A program made the position numbers and the translations under genes. Positions 44,578-53,669 of a DNA stretch of 64,000 bases are shown one piece after another; within the stretch, counting starts at the first letter, position 1, and each line of letters begins with the position of its first letter. The notes beneath the pieces are model-generated. The model was not told the DNA's origin and searched no databases. It saw nothing but the letters and a program-made list of their open reading frames with translations. Origin of the DNA: Apibacter raozihei (lineage in GTDB: Bacteria > Bacteroidota > Bacteroidia > Flavobacteriales > Weeksellaceae); assembly GCF_004014855.1 (NCBI RefSeq), contig NZ_CP034930.1, forward strand, positions 1,674,001-1,738,000. Direction: 5' to 3'.

Positions 44578-45666
44578 ATGAATTATAACAGAAAGAGATC
44601 TTTGAGCAAATTTTTTTCCAAGCTTGATATTCGGGTTCTTTTAGTCTTTATAATATTGATACTCATGGCTTTCTTTTTCTTTTTCTTTCAATACTATAGA
44701 CATATCGATTGCAGACAAGTTTACTTCACAATAGAGGCTGAAAGAAAGCAGGTAGGTGAAATTATTGGATTTAAAGATCAAACTCCTAATGCAAGAAGCT
44801 GGAAATGGGATTTTGGTGATAAAACTGAGAAAAGATTTGAAAAAGATCCATTGCATAAATATGAAAAGCCAGGTGTATATACGATAACTCTAGAGGTTAA
44901 CGGGAGTTGTGTTTTTCAAAGAATTTTAGAAATCAGAGATTTAGGTAGGTTGGTAGATTCTACAAAGATACCTAAAATTATAGCTCCTACAGTAGTTGAA
45001 GTTGGTCAGAACATTGAGTTTTATTACAAATACAGAGGGGAAGCTTTTTCTTGGGAATGGAGTTTTGGAGAAACAGGCCAATTGGATAATACATCAGAAT
45101 TTCCGGTATATAGTTATAGCACTCCTGGAATAAAAAGAGTTACTTTTGTTATCAATGGAGATGTAACTCATATATCAAGTAAAGATATATTTGTAAAACC
45201 AAGAAAACTCATAAATACTAAAATTAAAGACACTGCTTATACAGTAGAAAAAGCAGCAGAACTTTTTACACTACCTAAGGGGACACCGCAAAAAGATCCT
45301 ATGGAAGAATTCATGAGATATATACCAGGGGTACCACTGGAAACGCCTGTACAGAAGAAAATTAGAGAGATTGAAGAAAATAAAGCTCCCGATATATCTG
45401 AAAATCAGTTTCAATTACTTTTACTTGATGTGGCTAAACAAAGTAAAACCAAAGAGGATTTTTCTAAATATACCTGTGGTAATTATGAATTTCCGGTAAT
45501 TAAAAACAATAAAACCATAATGCGTTTTTCTGAATTCTGTGAGAACATTCAAAATAAGAAAATCAAAATAGAATCGTTAAGACTTACCAGAAATAATAAA
45601 AACTGTATTGAAGGGTTTACAATTAAATACAAAGTAAAAAAAGGATTTATCTGGATTTATGACTAA
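44578..45666 (+). CDS. T6SS-iii-linked membrane protein with two PKD domains (TssP candidate)
   Basis: The 362-residue protein begins with a cytoplasmic basic segment, one transmembrane helix (IRVLLVFIILILMAFFFFFF, about 18-38), then periplasmic parts: PKD domain 1 (GFKDQTPNARSWKWDFGDKTEKRF...YTITLEVNG, about 60-120), PKD domain 2 (AFSWEWSFGETG...GIKRVTFVING, about 140-210), and a C-terminal region with a small domain (about 275-362). It is the first gene of the operon, 36 bases before clpV. T6SS-iii lacks TssJLM and uses TssN, O, P, Q and R as envelope parts; a TssP role is an inference from layout, not from a match. Confidence 0.75.
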   Translation: MNYNRKRSLSKFFSKLDIRVLLVFIILILMAFFFFFFQYYRHIDCRQVYFTIEAERKQVGEIIGFKDQTPNARSWKWDFGDKTEKRFEKDPLHKYEKPGVYTITLEVNGSCVFQRILEIRDLGRLVDSTKIPKIIAPTVVEVGQNIEFYYKYRGEAFSWEWSFGETGQLDNTSEFPVYSYSTPGIKRVTFVINGDVTHISSKDIFVKPRKLINTKIKDTAYTVEKAAELFTLPKGTPQKDPMEEFMRYIPGVPLETPVQKKIREIEENKAPDISENQFQLLLLDVAKQSKTKEDFSKYTCGNYEFPVIKNNKTIMRFSEFCENIQNKKIKIESLRLTRNNKNCIEGFTIKYKVKKGFIWIYD

Positions 45667-45701
45667 TTAAAATAATAACTAATTATCTATATTAATATAT
45701 T

Positions 45702-48149
45702 ATGCAGAAAGAAGCTGTATTTCATGAGGAGTTGTACCTGGCTTTGGAAATAGCAAAAAAATATGCCATCGAAAATAAAAATGTTGAATATGGAGCGGCA
45801 CATTTGTTAAAAGCAATTCTACATAGAGATTTATCTTTATTGAAAGAATTGGAAGCTATGAAAAAAGATGTTTTTTTCATTGAAGAATGGGCAGAAGTCA
45901 GAATTGACGATGCTCCAAAGGCTGGAAGAGCTACTCAACCCGAACCAGATGAAAGTATTGATAAAGTTACTGCCGAAGCAGATGAAATAAGAGATATTTT
46001 AGGCAGGGAAGAAGTTGATTTATACTGTGTAATTGTTGCATTGGCAACCCCGGGAGTAGGATTTAGCTTCGATCAAATGAAAAGTTTTCCTGTGGTTAGA
46101 GATGAGCTGTTAACAGAAGTTGAAACAGCTTTACCTTCTGAAAATGATTCAGATAAAGATGGTAAACCTCCCGTATCTGTTAAATATTTATACAAATATT
46201 GTAAAGATAAATTAGTACAGGCTCGTAAAAATCCTAAAAATATAGTAGCCAGAGAACAGGAAATTAAAGAAATTGTTGAAATCATTTGTCGGTTTTCCAA
46301 ACCTAATGTGCTCTTACAGGGGTACCCGGGAGTAGGAAAATCAGTATTAATAGACGGATTTGTAAATTTAATAGTCAAAAAACAAGTGCCAGACAAAATT
46401 CAGAAAACGAGAGTTTATGAATTAGATTTAGGAACTTTGATTGCCGGGGCTTCCTACAAAGGAGAAATTGAAGATAGGTTAAAAAAGATACTTCAGGAAT
46501 TAAAAACATATCCCCAGGCTATTCTGGTGATTGACGGCATACATGTTCTCCTTGATAAAAATAGTGACAATGCAGGAATATCAAGTATTCTAAAAAGTGA
46601 ACTTTCCGGAAACGGAGGATTAACGCTTATAGTAACTACTACAGTTGACGAATATACCAAAAAAATTGAAAAAGACGAAGGTCTTTCAGGCATGTTTGAA
46701 GTGCTGAAAGTTGAAGAGCCAGATGAAGAACAAGCATTTAGAATAATAAAATCAGCGTTGGTATCCTATCTTGCCCATCACGAAATTAAAGTAACAGATG
46801 ACTCAATTACAGAATCTATACGTCTGGCTAAAAGATATCTAAAAGAAAAAAGTTTGCCTGAATCAGCATTAAATTTATTAGACAGAACTATGTCTGTAAT
46901 TAAAACTGCTGGAGTATCATTTCTTAAAGAAAAAGAAGGTTTAGAATCAAAATTGGACCACATAAAAGAAAAAGAAGGAGATCATAAACAAGATTTAAAA
47001 TGGTATTACGAAGACTTAAAAAGGAAATCTCAATACTTATTAATTCAGGAAAAAGAGAGTCAGGTAGAAATTGAAAATCTTTCACAAGAAGATTTATTCA
47101 TGTACCTTAAAAGTACTTTAGAAAAATTGAACGAAGCAGCTCTTTCAAAAAAAGAACATATAGAACCTATTGATCTAGCAGCAGTTGTTGCTCAAAAAAC
47201 AGGAATACCTTTAGGTAAGTTACATTCAGAAGAGAAAGATAAGCTTCAGAATATGGAAGAGATACTGAAGAAAAGAGTGGTTGGTCAGGATTATGCAATC
47301 CAGGTAATTACCGAGGCAGTATTAGAATCCAGATCGGGTTTAAGTAAAGCCGGTCAACCTATAGGATCATTCTTCTTTTTAGGTCCAACAGGAACTGGGA
47401 AAACAGAATTAGCCAAATCACTGGCAGACTTCCTTTTTCAGGATGAACATGCAATCATCAGATTTGATATGTCTGAATTTAAAGAAGAACATTCCGCAGC
47501 ATTATTATATGGAGCTCCTCCGGGCTATGTAGGATATGAAGAAGGAGGATTGCTTGTAAATAAAATCAGGCAGAAACCCTATTCTATAGTTTTATTCGAT
47601 GAGATAGAGAAAGCCCATTCTTCTGTTTTTGATGTTTTTCTTCAAATTATGGATGAGGGTAAATTGCACGATAGATTAGGAAAAGAAGGAGATTTCTCCA
47701 ATGCTTTAGTATTATTTACGTCAAATATAGGGTCTCAGTTTATTGTTAAATCAGTAAATGAGGGGAATGGTTTACCCACTTCCAACCAATTACTTGAAAT
47801 TATGTCCAATAACTTCAGACCAGAATTTTTAGGACGTTTAACAGAGATAGTTCCTTTTGGACCTATAAGTAAAGATAATGCAATGGGAATTTTTGAAATT
47901 CATTTGAAAAAAGAACTATTAGATTTAGTTAAAGGGATAAATATAAATTTAACCATATCCGAATCTGCAAAATCATTCTTAGTAGATAATGGTTTTAATG
48001 CAACATACGGAGCCAGACCTTTAAAGGGAATAATACGTTCCGAATTAAGGAGGCCTATGGCTAAAAAAATTATATCCAATGAAATAAAAGAAGGAGATAC
48101 GGTACAAGTAGATTTAGATGATAATAATTTAAAATGGATCATCAATTAA
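45702..48149 (+). CDS. clpV: T6SS ATPase ClpV/TssH with degenerate first AAA+ domain
   Basis: The Clp/Hsp100 unfoldase that recycles contracted sheath. The 815-residue protein has a Clp N-domain (about 1-150), NBD1 (about 185-350), a middle coiled coil (about 410-480) and NBD2 (about 530-815). NBD2 is intact: Walker A GPTGTGKT with Lys567, Walker B VLFDE with Glu634. NBD1 keeps Walker A (GYPGVGKS, Lys213), but Walker B reads VIDGIH, so the catalytic Glu is Gly279, and the usual RRF arginine fingers read G330-M331-F. ATP binding without hydrolysis in NBD1 is expected. Confidence 0.92.
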   Translation: MQKEAVFHEELYLALEIAKKYAIENKNVEYGAAHLLKAILHRDLSLLKELEAMKKDVFFIEEWAEVRIDDAPKAGRATQPEPDESIDKVTAEADEIRDILGREEVDLYCVIVALATPGVGFSFDQMKSFPVVRDELLTEVETALPSENDSDKDGKPPVSVKYLYKYCKDKLVQARKNPKNIVAREQEIKEIVEIICRFSKPNVLLQGYPGVGKSVLIDGFVNLIVKKQVPDKIQKTRVYELDLGTLIAGASYKGEIEDRLKKILQELKTYPQAILVIDGIHVLLDKNSDNAGISSILKSELSGNGGLTLIVTTTVDEYTKKIEKDEGLSGMFEVLKVEEPDEEQAFRIIKSALVSYLAHHEIKVTDDSITESIRLAKRYLKEKSLPESALNLLDRTMSVIKTAGVSFLKEKEGLESKLDHIKEKEGDHKQDLKWYYEDLKRKSQYLLIQEKESQVEIENLSQEDLFMYLKSTLEKLNEAALSKKEHIEPIDLAAVVAQKTGIPLGKLHSEEKDKLQNMEEILKKRVVGQDYAIQVITEAVLESRSGLSKAGQPIGSFFFLGPTGTGKTELAKSLADFLFQDEHAIIRFDMSEFKEEHSAALLYGAPPGYVGYEEGGLLVNKIRQKPYSIVLFDEIEKAHSSVFDVFLQIMDEGKLHDRLGKEGDFSNALVLFTSNIGSQFIVKSVNEGNGLPTSNQLLEIMSNNFRPEFLGRLTEIVPFGPISKDNAMGIFEIHLKKELLDLVKGININLTISESAKSFLVDNGFNATYGARPLKGIIRSELRRPMAKKIISNEIKEGDTVQVDLDDNNLKWIIN

Positions 48150-48179
48150 AAAATATATTAATTTAAAATAGAAAATTCT

Positions 48180-48626
48180 ATGTTATCAAATTTTGGAATT
48201 GGAGGAAATGAAGTGCCTCTAGACGCAAATGAGGCAATCTTGGAGATTGCACAGAACCGAACTTTAATAGCCCAGAAGTTGACAGGTCAGACTCCGGTAA
48301 GACCTGAAATTGTAGAAGGGTTATCTACCATTGAACAAGTGTTTGAACATTTTAAACCTGAAGTTAAAGTTAATTTTGAAGATGCTGATGGGGCTACCAA
48401 ATTTGAAGAGTTAAAATTTAAAAACTTAGGAGATTTTGGAATAAAAGGTATCACTGCTCAAAGTAAATTTTTAACAGATTTACAAGTTGAAAAAGAACAG
48501 TATCAGAAAATAATCAAACAGTTAAAAACTAATAAAATTTTAAAAGCAGCACTTGAAGATCCTGATGCTAAAGGCGCTTTAATGGAAACAATTGAAGGAT
48601 TAATTAACGAATTAAATCAAAAATAA
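48180..48626 (+). CDS. tssB: T6SS sheath small subunit TssB
   Basis: With TssC it forms the contractile sheath. The 148-residue protein has the TssB/VipA domain: EAILEIAQNRTLIAQKLTGQTPVRPEIVEGLSTIEQVFEHFKPEVKVNFEDADG, a long C-terminal helix, and LKFKNLGDFGIKG matching the family's F-x-S-L-D-D-F region. It lies 31 bases after clpV and 3 before tssC. Confidence 0.93.
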   Translation: MLSNFGIGGNEVPLDANEAILEIAQNRTLIAQKLTGQTPVRPEIVEGLSTIEQVFEHFKPEVKVNFEDADGATKFEELKFKNLGDFGIKGITAQSKFLTDLQVEKEQYQKIIKQLKTNKILKAALEDPDAKGALMETIEGLINELNQK

Positions 48627-48628
48627 TT

Positions 48629-49999
48629 ATGGCTAAAGAAGAAGTAAAAGCACAAATCCAGACCAGAGATGTTGCAGTAGCTGAACCCAATAAAAAAGTT
48701 AGTATTCAGAAAGGTCTTGATAAACTAGCAAAATTTGGTGGTTTTGATTTATTAGAAGCATCTATTGAAAACGTTCAGAATATGAATCCTGATCGTAAAG
48801 CAAGACGTCAGATTTTTTTAGGCGACGCTAACAAACAATCTGAAAGAGATGCTCTTAAAAAAACGTTAGAATTATGGTTAAATGTGTTGAAAAACAACAA
48901 TAACCTTACGGATATGGTTGCCCAAAGTGAAGATAAAAGTAAAGTTGCAGAAAAAACTTTATTGAAAAATCTTGCTACGGCAGTAAAAGAAACTGAAGAA
49001 TTAGAAAAAGCTTACAGAACTATAGCTTTATTCTATAAAAATACAGAACAAGACAAAGTCAAAAACATTTCAATCGTAAATGCTGAGCTAGATCAATTGA
49101 CTGATTTGGATAATACTAGGTTTATTGATTCAATTCATGGAGAATTAGTAGATAACTACGATAGATTAGATTTAAAAAATAACTACGGACTTTTAGTAAT
49201 TCCGGGATATTTAGGTACCAATAAAGTAGTTGAAAAATGGGCGAAGATAGCTCATGAGAACAAAGTAATGTTAGTTACAGACTTTGCACACTTAGATGAG
49301 CCGGACGATGTTATGGAGATGTTTGATGAAGCATACCTTACTGGAGGTGAAATTTATCGCTCCAATGTACTAATGACATGTAACTGGTTAGTAGGTAGAG
49401 GTAAATTTGATATCATTGAAGAAACAGATGATTTATATGTACCACCATCCGCAGCATTAGCAGGTAAAATATATAAAACATTAATGTCTCAGGTTACTGC
49501 GGGTAAAAAATTTGGGGGTATTAATGAAGTAGACGGAGTTAAATTTGACTTATTAAAAAGTGAAATAGCAAGTTTGGAGAACTTAGGTTTAATTCCTATG
49601 GTTAATGAATATGGCAAAGTTATGGCTTTCTCTGGAAAAACACTTTTCAACGGAGATAATTTAGGACTTCAAACTTATTCAGTAGTTCGTGTATTCGATT
49701 ATGTAACTAAAGTATTGATGGACTTCTTAAACAGAAGAGCTTTCGAAAACTTTACAGCTAAAACACGTCAGGAAATCATGAAACAAATTGTAAGTTTTCT
49801 TGATGGAATTACAGGTCCGGATAAATTAATTGAAAATTTTGAAGTTAGAAGATTCGAACAAGATCCGGTTCAAAAAGATAGAATATATTTAGATATTCAT
49901 ATGAAACCATACTTCCCGGCTAAAAACTTCCTTATTAAAATGGATGGGCATAAAGGAGATGATGGAAATGAATGGGAGACTGAATACGAACAAAAGTAA
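48629..49999 (+). CDS. tssC: T6SS sheath large subunit TssC
   Basis: The 456-residue TssC/VipB protein; NNYGLLVIPGYLGTNKVVEKWAKIAHENKVMLVTDFAHLDEPDDV and the C-terminal FLNRRAFENFTAKTRQEIMKQIVSFLDG...IYLDIHMKPYFPAKNFLIKMDGH are typical of the Bacteroidetes form. It follows tssB by 2 bases. A stable hairpin (50014-50041) without T run follows its stop, possibly protecting the tssBC message. Confidence 0.93.
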   Translation: MAKEEVKAQIQTRDVAVAEPNKKVSIQKGLDKLAKFGGFDLLEASIENVQNMNPDRKARRQIFLGDANKQSERDALKKTLELWLNVLKNNNNLTDMVAQSEDKSKVAEKTLLKNLATAVKETEELEKAYRTIALFYKNTEQDKVKNISIVNAELDQLTDLDNTRFIDSIHGELVDNYDRLDLKNNYGLLVIPGYLGTNKVVEKWAKIAHENKVMLVTDFAHLDEPDDVMEMFDEAYLTGGEIYRSNVLMTCNWLVGRGKFDIIEETDDLYVPPSAALAGKIYKTLMSQVTAGKKFGGINEVDGVKFDLLKSEIASLENLGLIPMVNEYGKVMAFSGKTLFNGDNLGLQTYSVVRVFDYVTKVLMDFLNRRAFENFTAKTRQEIMKQIVSFLDGITGPDKLIENFEVRRFEQDPVQKDRIYLDIHMKPYFPAKNFLIKMDGHKGDDGNEWETEYEQK

Positions 50000-50013
50000 T
50001 TAAAAATTTAATA

Positions 50014-50041
50014 AAGGAAAGGAGGGTTTTCTCCTTTCCTT
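50014..50041 (+). terminator. Hairpin after tssC without a T run
   Basis: Arms AAGGAAAGGAG (50014-50024) and CTCCTTTCCTT (50031-50041), loop of six. The following bases are ATCAAAAA, so it is unlikely to be a full terminator; more likely an RNA-stabilising or attenuating structure, since the operon continues. Confidence 0.6.
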
Positions 50042-50056
50042 ATCAAAAATTGAGTT

Positions 50057-50647
50057 ATGAGGCATAAAAACATACTCTTTATATTATTTATATTTCTAAG
50101 TTTTAGCTATGTCTTTGGTCAGTCTGTTTCCAAAAAAGAGAATGAATCAAATGTGAAAAAAATTTCTCAGGATACTTTAATAACTAAAGTAGTAGATTGT
50201 AACGCTTTATTTACTCTAAATAACAGAAAAGTAGATTTTTTAAGAAAAAAGCCTTACGTTTATACAGAACCATATTATAAAATGGATTACAAAAGCAAGA
50301 AAAACTTTGCAGTTTTTCAGGTGGGGAAAAGAAAAGGTACAACACCATTTTTGTATATAAAAATTTTCACATTTAATACCTGTATAAAAAAAGACGAAGT
50401 GGTTGAGCTAATTATGGATAATGGATTTAGATATAGATTGAAAAATGATTTTTCACCCAATTGTGATGGTTTTATTATAAGTACACTTAAAAATAAAATC
50501 ATAAAAAAATTAGAACAAGGAAATATAACAAGTATCAAAATTTTCACATTTGAAAAAGACTATGAGTTTCATATGAATGATGAAGACTCAGAACGCTTTA
50601 GAGATGAATTACAATGTTTAAAATATAACAAATTTAAGTTCAATTAA
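50057..50647 (+). CDS. Exported protein of unknown function in T6SS operon
   Basis: A 196-residue protein with a clear signal peptide (KNILFILFIFLSFSYVFG, cut before QSVSK) and a basic mature part. Three or four cysteines (VVDCNALF, NTCIKKD, PNCDGF, LQCLKY) could form disulfides in the periplasm. Strand-like repeats FLYIKIFTFNTC and ITSIKIFTFEKDYEF resemble each other. It lies between tssC and the 237-residue unknown (one base before it). No family is recognised; an envelope accessory part of T6SS-iii is the simplest idea. Confidence 0.75.
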   Translation: MRHKNILFILFIFLSFSYVFGQSVSKKENESNVKKISQDTLITKVVDCNALFTLNNRKVDFLRKKPYVYTEPYYKMDYKSKKNFAVFQVGKRKGTTPFLYIKIFTFNTCIKKDEVVELIMDNGFRYRLKNDFSPNCDGFIISTLKNKIIKKLEQGNITSIKIFTFEKDYEFHMNDEDSERFRDELQCLKYNKFKFN

Positions 50648-50648
50648 G

Positions 50649-51362
50649 ATGCCCTTGCCTCAATTAGGTTTATCCTTATCAATTACAGACAGTGCCGGTT
50701 CTCCCATGTATGCAGGAAATGGTGAACGCGAAAAAATGTCTGAATTTGATTCAGCATTGACAAATCATACAATTACTATAACTATAACCGATGATAAAGT
50801 CAATGAAGTCGAATTGGATATACATAATGATCAATTTGACAAAATTAAACTGCCTACGTATAAAATGATGGTAACTGATGACAAAACAGAAGAAAGAACA
50901 TTTTATGAGGTAACAAGAGACTCCTTTTTAATGAAAGAATTGAAAAGTAAAGAAGTAGGAGGATTTACATTTTTTGGAATAAATATGTTTAAAAAAACAG
51001 TTTATAGCCTTCCTGTTGTTACTTTTGAGCCTTTAAAATCAACAATGGAGATTTTTGAAGTTTCCAAATACAGGACTAAAAGAGAAAACTATTTATTATA
51101 TACATTAAGAAGAAATTTAGATGCAGCAGTTTTGGTATCAGGAAATCTGCCTAAAGAAACTATTGAAAATATCAATACTGAACATTTTTTTTATGTAGTA
51201 GATCACAATGAAGGACAAAAATTTATAGGAGATATTTCTTATAGAGAAAAATTTATAAAAACTATACCAAAAGTAGAAATACACTTGATTAAAAGATCAG
51301 AAAAAATAAAAGAGTACGAGTTGGATAAAAAAGGTAAAGTCAATAAAATCATATACTTATAA
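50649..51362 (+). CDS. Unknown T6SS-iii operon protein between sheath and baseplate genes
   Basis: A 237-residue soluble protein without signal peptide or membrane helix. The N-terminus (PLPQLGLSLSITDSAGSP) and following alternating strands (SALTNHTITITITDDKVNEVELDIHNDQFDKIKLP) look like beta-rich phage-tail material; the second part has YLLYTLRRNLDAAVLVSG and a very basic end. Its place between tssC and tssE, one base after the exported protein, suggests a cytoplasmic baseplate or tube-assembly role. It is not TssA, VgrG or PAAR by any motif I can see. Confidence 0.75.
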   Translation: MPLPQLGLSLSITDSAGSPMYAGNGEREKMSEFDSALTNHTITITITDDKVNEVELDIHNDQFDKIKLPTYKMMVTDDKTEERTFYEVTRDSFLMKELKSKEVGGFTFFGINMFKKTVYSLPVVTFEPLKSTMEIFEVSKYRTKRENYLLYTLRRNLDAAVLVSGNLPKETIENINTEHFFYVVDHNEGQKFIGDISYREKFIKTIPKVEIHLIKRSEKIKEYELDKKGKVNKIIYL

Positions 51363-51379
51363 TAACCAAAAATAGAAGT

Positions 51380-51814
51380 ATGTACGGGATATATTATAAT
51401 ACGCCAATTAATTTTAAAGACATTATTGAAAAAAAAGATATAGAAAAAACTAATCTTGAAAGTTCAATAGCAAGATACATTAACCTGCTGGTCACCTCTT
51501 CTTTCGGAGAATGTAAATTTGATGAAACGTATGGCTGTAAAATATGGGAAATGGATTTTGATTTATTATCTGATTCAAATACATTACGAGATAGAATTAA
51601 AAAAGATATAAAAGAAACTATTAAAATGCATGAAAGCAGATTGGAGTTATCCGAAGTTGAAATTTCAGTAGGAATAGACCAATCTTTAAATCATAATAAT
51701 GCATTACGAATGAAAAAGAAGATATCAATGAAAATATTGGGAGCTGTAAAAAAAACCAATCGTCCGTTTAGATTTCATGGACATTTTTTTGTAGGACCAT
51801 TATCTTATATTTAA
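51380..51814 (+). CDS. tssE: T6SS baseplate protein TssE (gp25-like)
   Basis: The 144-residue gp25-like protein: ESSIARYINLLVTSSFGECKFDETYGCKIWEMDFDLLSD has the family's E-F-G-C-type turn and W, and helix-strand order fits T4 gp25. It would join the sheath end to the baseplate wedge of TssF, TssG and TssK. It is 17 bases after the 237-residue unknown and 4 before tssF. Confidence 0.88.
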   Translation: MYGIYYNTPINFKDIIEKKDIEKTNLESSIARYINLLVTSSFGECKFDETYGCKIWEMDFDLLSDSNTLRDRIKKDIKETIKMHESRLELSEVEISVGIDQSLNHNNALRMKKKISMKILGAVKKTNRPFRFHGHFFVGPLSYI

Positions 51815-51818
51815 TACT

Positions 51819-53669
51819 ATGGATACACAAGAAAGAATAAAAGATAGAATACTCAGAAGAGCTGCCCAGACATGGGGGTATACAGACAGTGAACTGGAAA
51901 CTTCTTTCGATCCTATTGTAGCTTTATTACTTGAAGCTTGTTCTTCAGAACTTGAAAAGATTTCATCAGAGCTGAACAACTCAAGATCAAGAATAATTGA
52001 AAGGCTTTTGGAAATAATGTCTCCCGAAAATAATTCAGGAATTATTCCCGCACGATCAATTATGCATCTCAAACCCGTAGAAAATAACTTTACCATATCA
52101 CTGGAACATCAGTTTGTTTGCAAAAAAACAATACAAAATATATACGATCCACTTAGGCCAACCATTAAAGATATATTTTTTGGAACAACTTTACCCTTTA
52201 CACTAACCGAGGTTTCTTTGGAATACATGGCTTTTGGAAATACTTTTTACTCATTAAAAAGAGTAATTCACAAAGACCAGTTATCAAAAAGCAATCAGTT
52301 TTTAAAACCAGGTACATTATGGTTAGGACTTAAGTGCCCTCAGGAAATTGAGAGTATAAATAAACTAATGTTTTTTACAGATATCAGAAACGTATCACAG
52401 AGAGACATATTTTATAATTATTTAAAACAAGCTAAATTTTTTATAAAAGACAAAGAAATATCATTTAAAGAAGGATATAATGTTGAAAATTATTCAATTG
52501 ATATAGATGCTATAGTTAATAAAAACTATAACAAAATCAATCAGTTGTATACAGATGTTAATAACTTTTATGCTGATAAGTTTTTTCATTTTACAGAAGA
52601 TATTCTTATTGATGAGAATAGTTTTAGCATACCGGAAGAATTACTTGAAGCATTTGGTTCAGATAATTCTAAAATAAATGAATTAACTGATGTGTTGTGG
52701 ATTAAAGTACAATTTCCTGAAGTTGTTATCAATGATATACTGGAAAATGTCATGTTTTATATAAACTCTATTCCTGTTATAAACAAGCAGATTTTAAGTC
52801 AGACTCAGTCGATAGATTCTTTTATCAATTATATTCCTTTAACCACAGACGATATATTTCTTGATTTAGGTAGTATATCTGATTCCAGAGGATACCATTA
52901 TCACATAAAAGAATTCTCAGAAGGAAACCTTGATATCGGAGATGCTACCCTGAGACACACAGGGGTTGTTAGATTTGATGAAAGAAATGCTTCAGAGCTA
53001 ATACAATATCTCATTGAACTGCTTAAAGACGAAAGTGCGTCATTTACGGTAATTGGGGGAGATTTTATTAAAGGGACTATAAGGGAAATTAATCAACTAA
53101 TTGCAACATTAGAACAGCATATAAAAGAGAGGAAATTTACAAAATCCAGTTTCCCTTACGTTATAATAAGACCCAAAGCAGCTGCTACAAAAAGTGATAA
53201 TGATATGTTCACAGTATCTTATTGGGTAACCAGTGGAGAAGATGCAAATGATTTAAAAGTAGGAACGCGATTAGATGGAGTTAATACCAGTGATTTTTCT
53301 CAAAATTCAATTATGCTAATAAATACTTCCGTAGGAGGAAAGTCTAGATTAAATACAAGAGAAAAAATTACTTCATATAGAGAAGCTTTACTAACAAGAG
53401 GAAGAGTAGTTACATTTGCTGATATTAAGACTTTTTGTCTCAATCATTTTAAATTTACAATTTCTGGAATTGAAATTAGAAAAGGAACCAAAATAGACTC
53501 TTCAACTAACAAAGGATTTGTTAGAACAATAGACATTATTTTAGAAAAAAATGTAAATGCCGAATATCAGGTTTCAGATTTTGAATGGCAGTATTTATGC
53601 GATAATTTATTGCATAAGTTGGATCATGTTTCATCGAATGTTTATCCTTATAGATTAATTGTAAAATGA
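51819..53669 (+). CDS. tssF: T6SS baseplate protein TssF
   Basis: The 616-residue VasA/TssF protein. Family signatures: AQTWGYTDSELETSFDPIVALLLEACSSELEKI near the start and LNTREKITSYREALLTRGRVVTFADIKTFCLNHF near the C-terminus. Forms the wedge with TssG. Its stop overlaps the start of the following lipoprotein gene by four bases (ATGA), so the lipoprotein is coupled to baseplate expression. Confidence 0.9.
   Translation: MDTQERIKDRILRRAAQTWGYTDSELETSFDPIVALLLEACSSELEKISSELNNSRSRIIERLLEIMSPENNSGIIPARSIMHLKPVENNFTISLEHQFVCKKTIQNIYDPLRPTIKDIFFGTTLPFTLTEVSLEYMAFGNTFYSLKRVIHKDQLSKSNQFLKPGTLWLGLKCPQEIESINKLMFFTDIRNVSQRDIFYNYLKQAKFFIKDKEISFKEGYNVENYSIDIDAIVNKNYNKINQLYTDVNNFYADKFFHFTEDILIDENSFSIPEELLEAFGSDNSKINELTDVLWIKVQFPEVVINDILENVMFYINSIPVINKQILSQTQSIDSFINYIPLTTDDIFLDLGSISDSRGYHYHIKEFSEGNLDIGDATLRHTGVVRFDERNASELIQYLIELLKDESASFTVIGGDFIKGTIREINQLIATLEQHIKERKFTKSSFPYVIIRPKAAATKSDNDMFTVSYWVTSGEDANDLKVGTRLDGVNTSDFSQNSIMLINTSVGGKSRLNTREKITSYREALLTRGRVVTFADIKTFCLNHFKFTISGIEIRKGTKIDSSTNKGFVRTIDIILEKNVNAEYQVSDFEWQYLCDNLLHKLDHVSSNVYPYRLIVK

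Noticed and set aside
49999-50056. End of the T6SS operon after tssC
   Set aside because: The hairpin there lacks a T run, and genes continue on the same strand with gaps of 1-60 bases.
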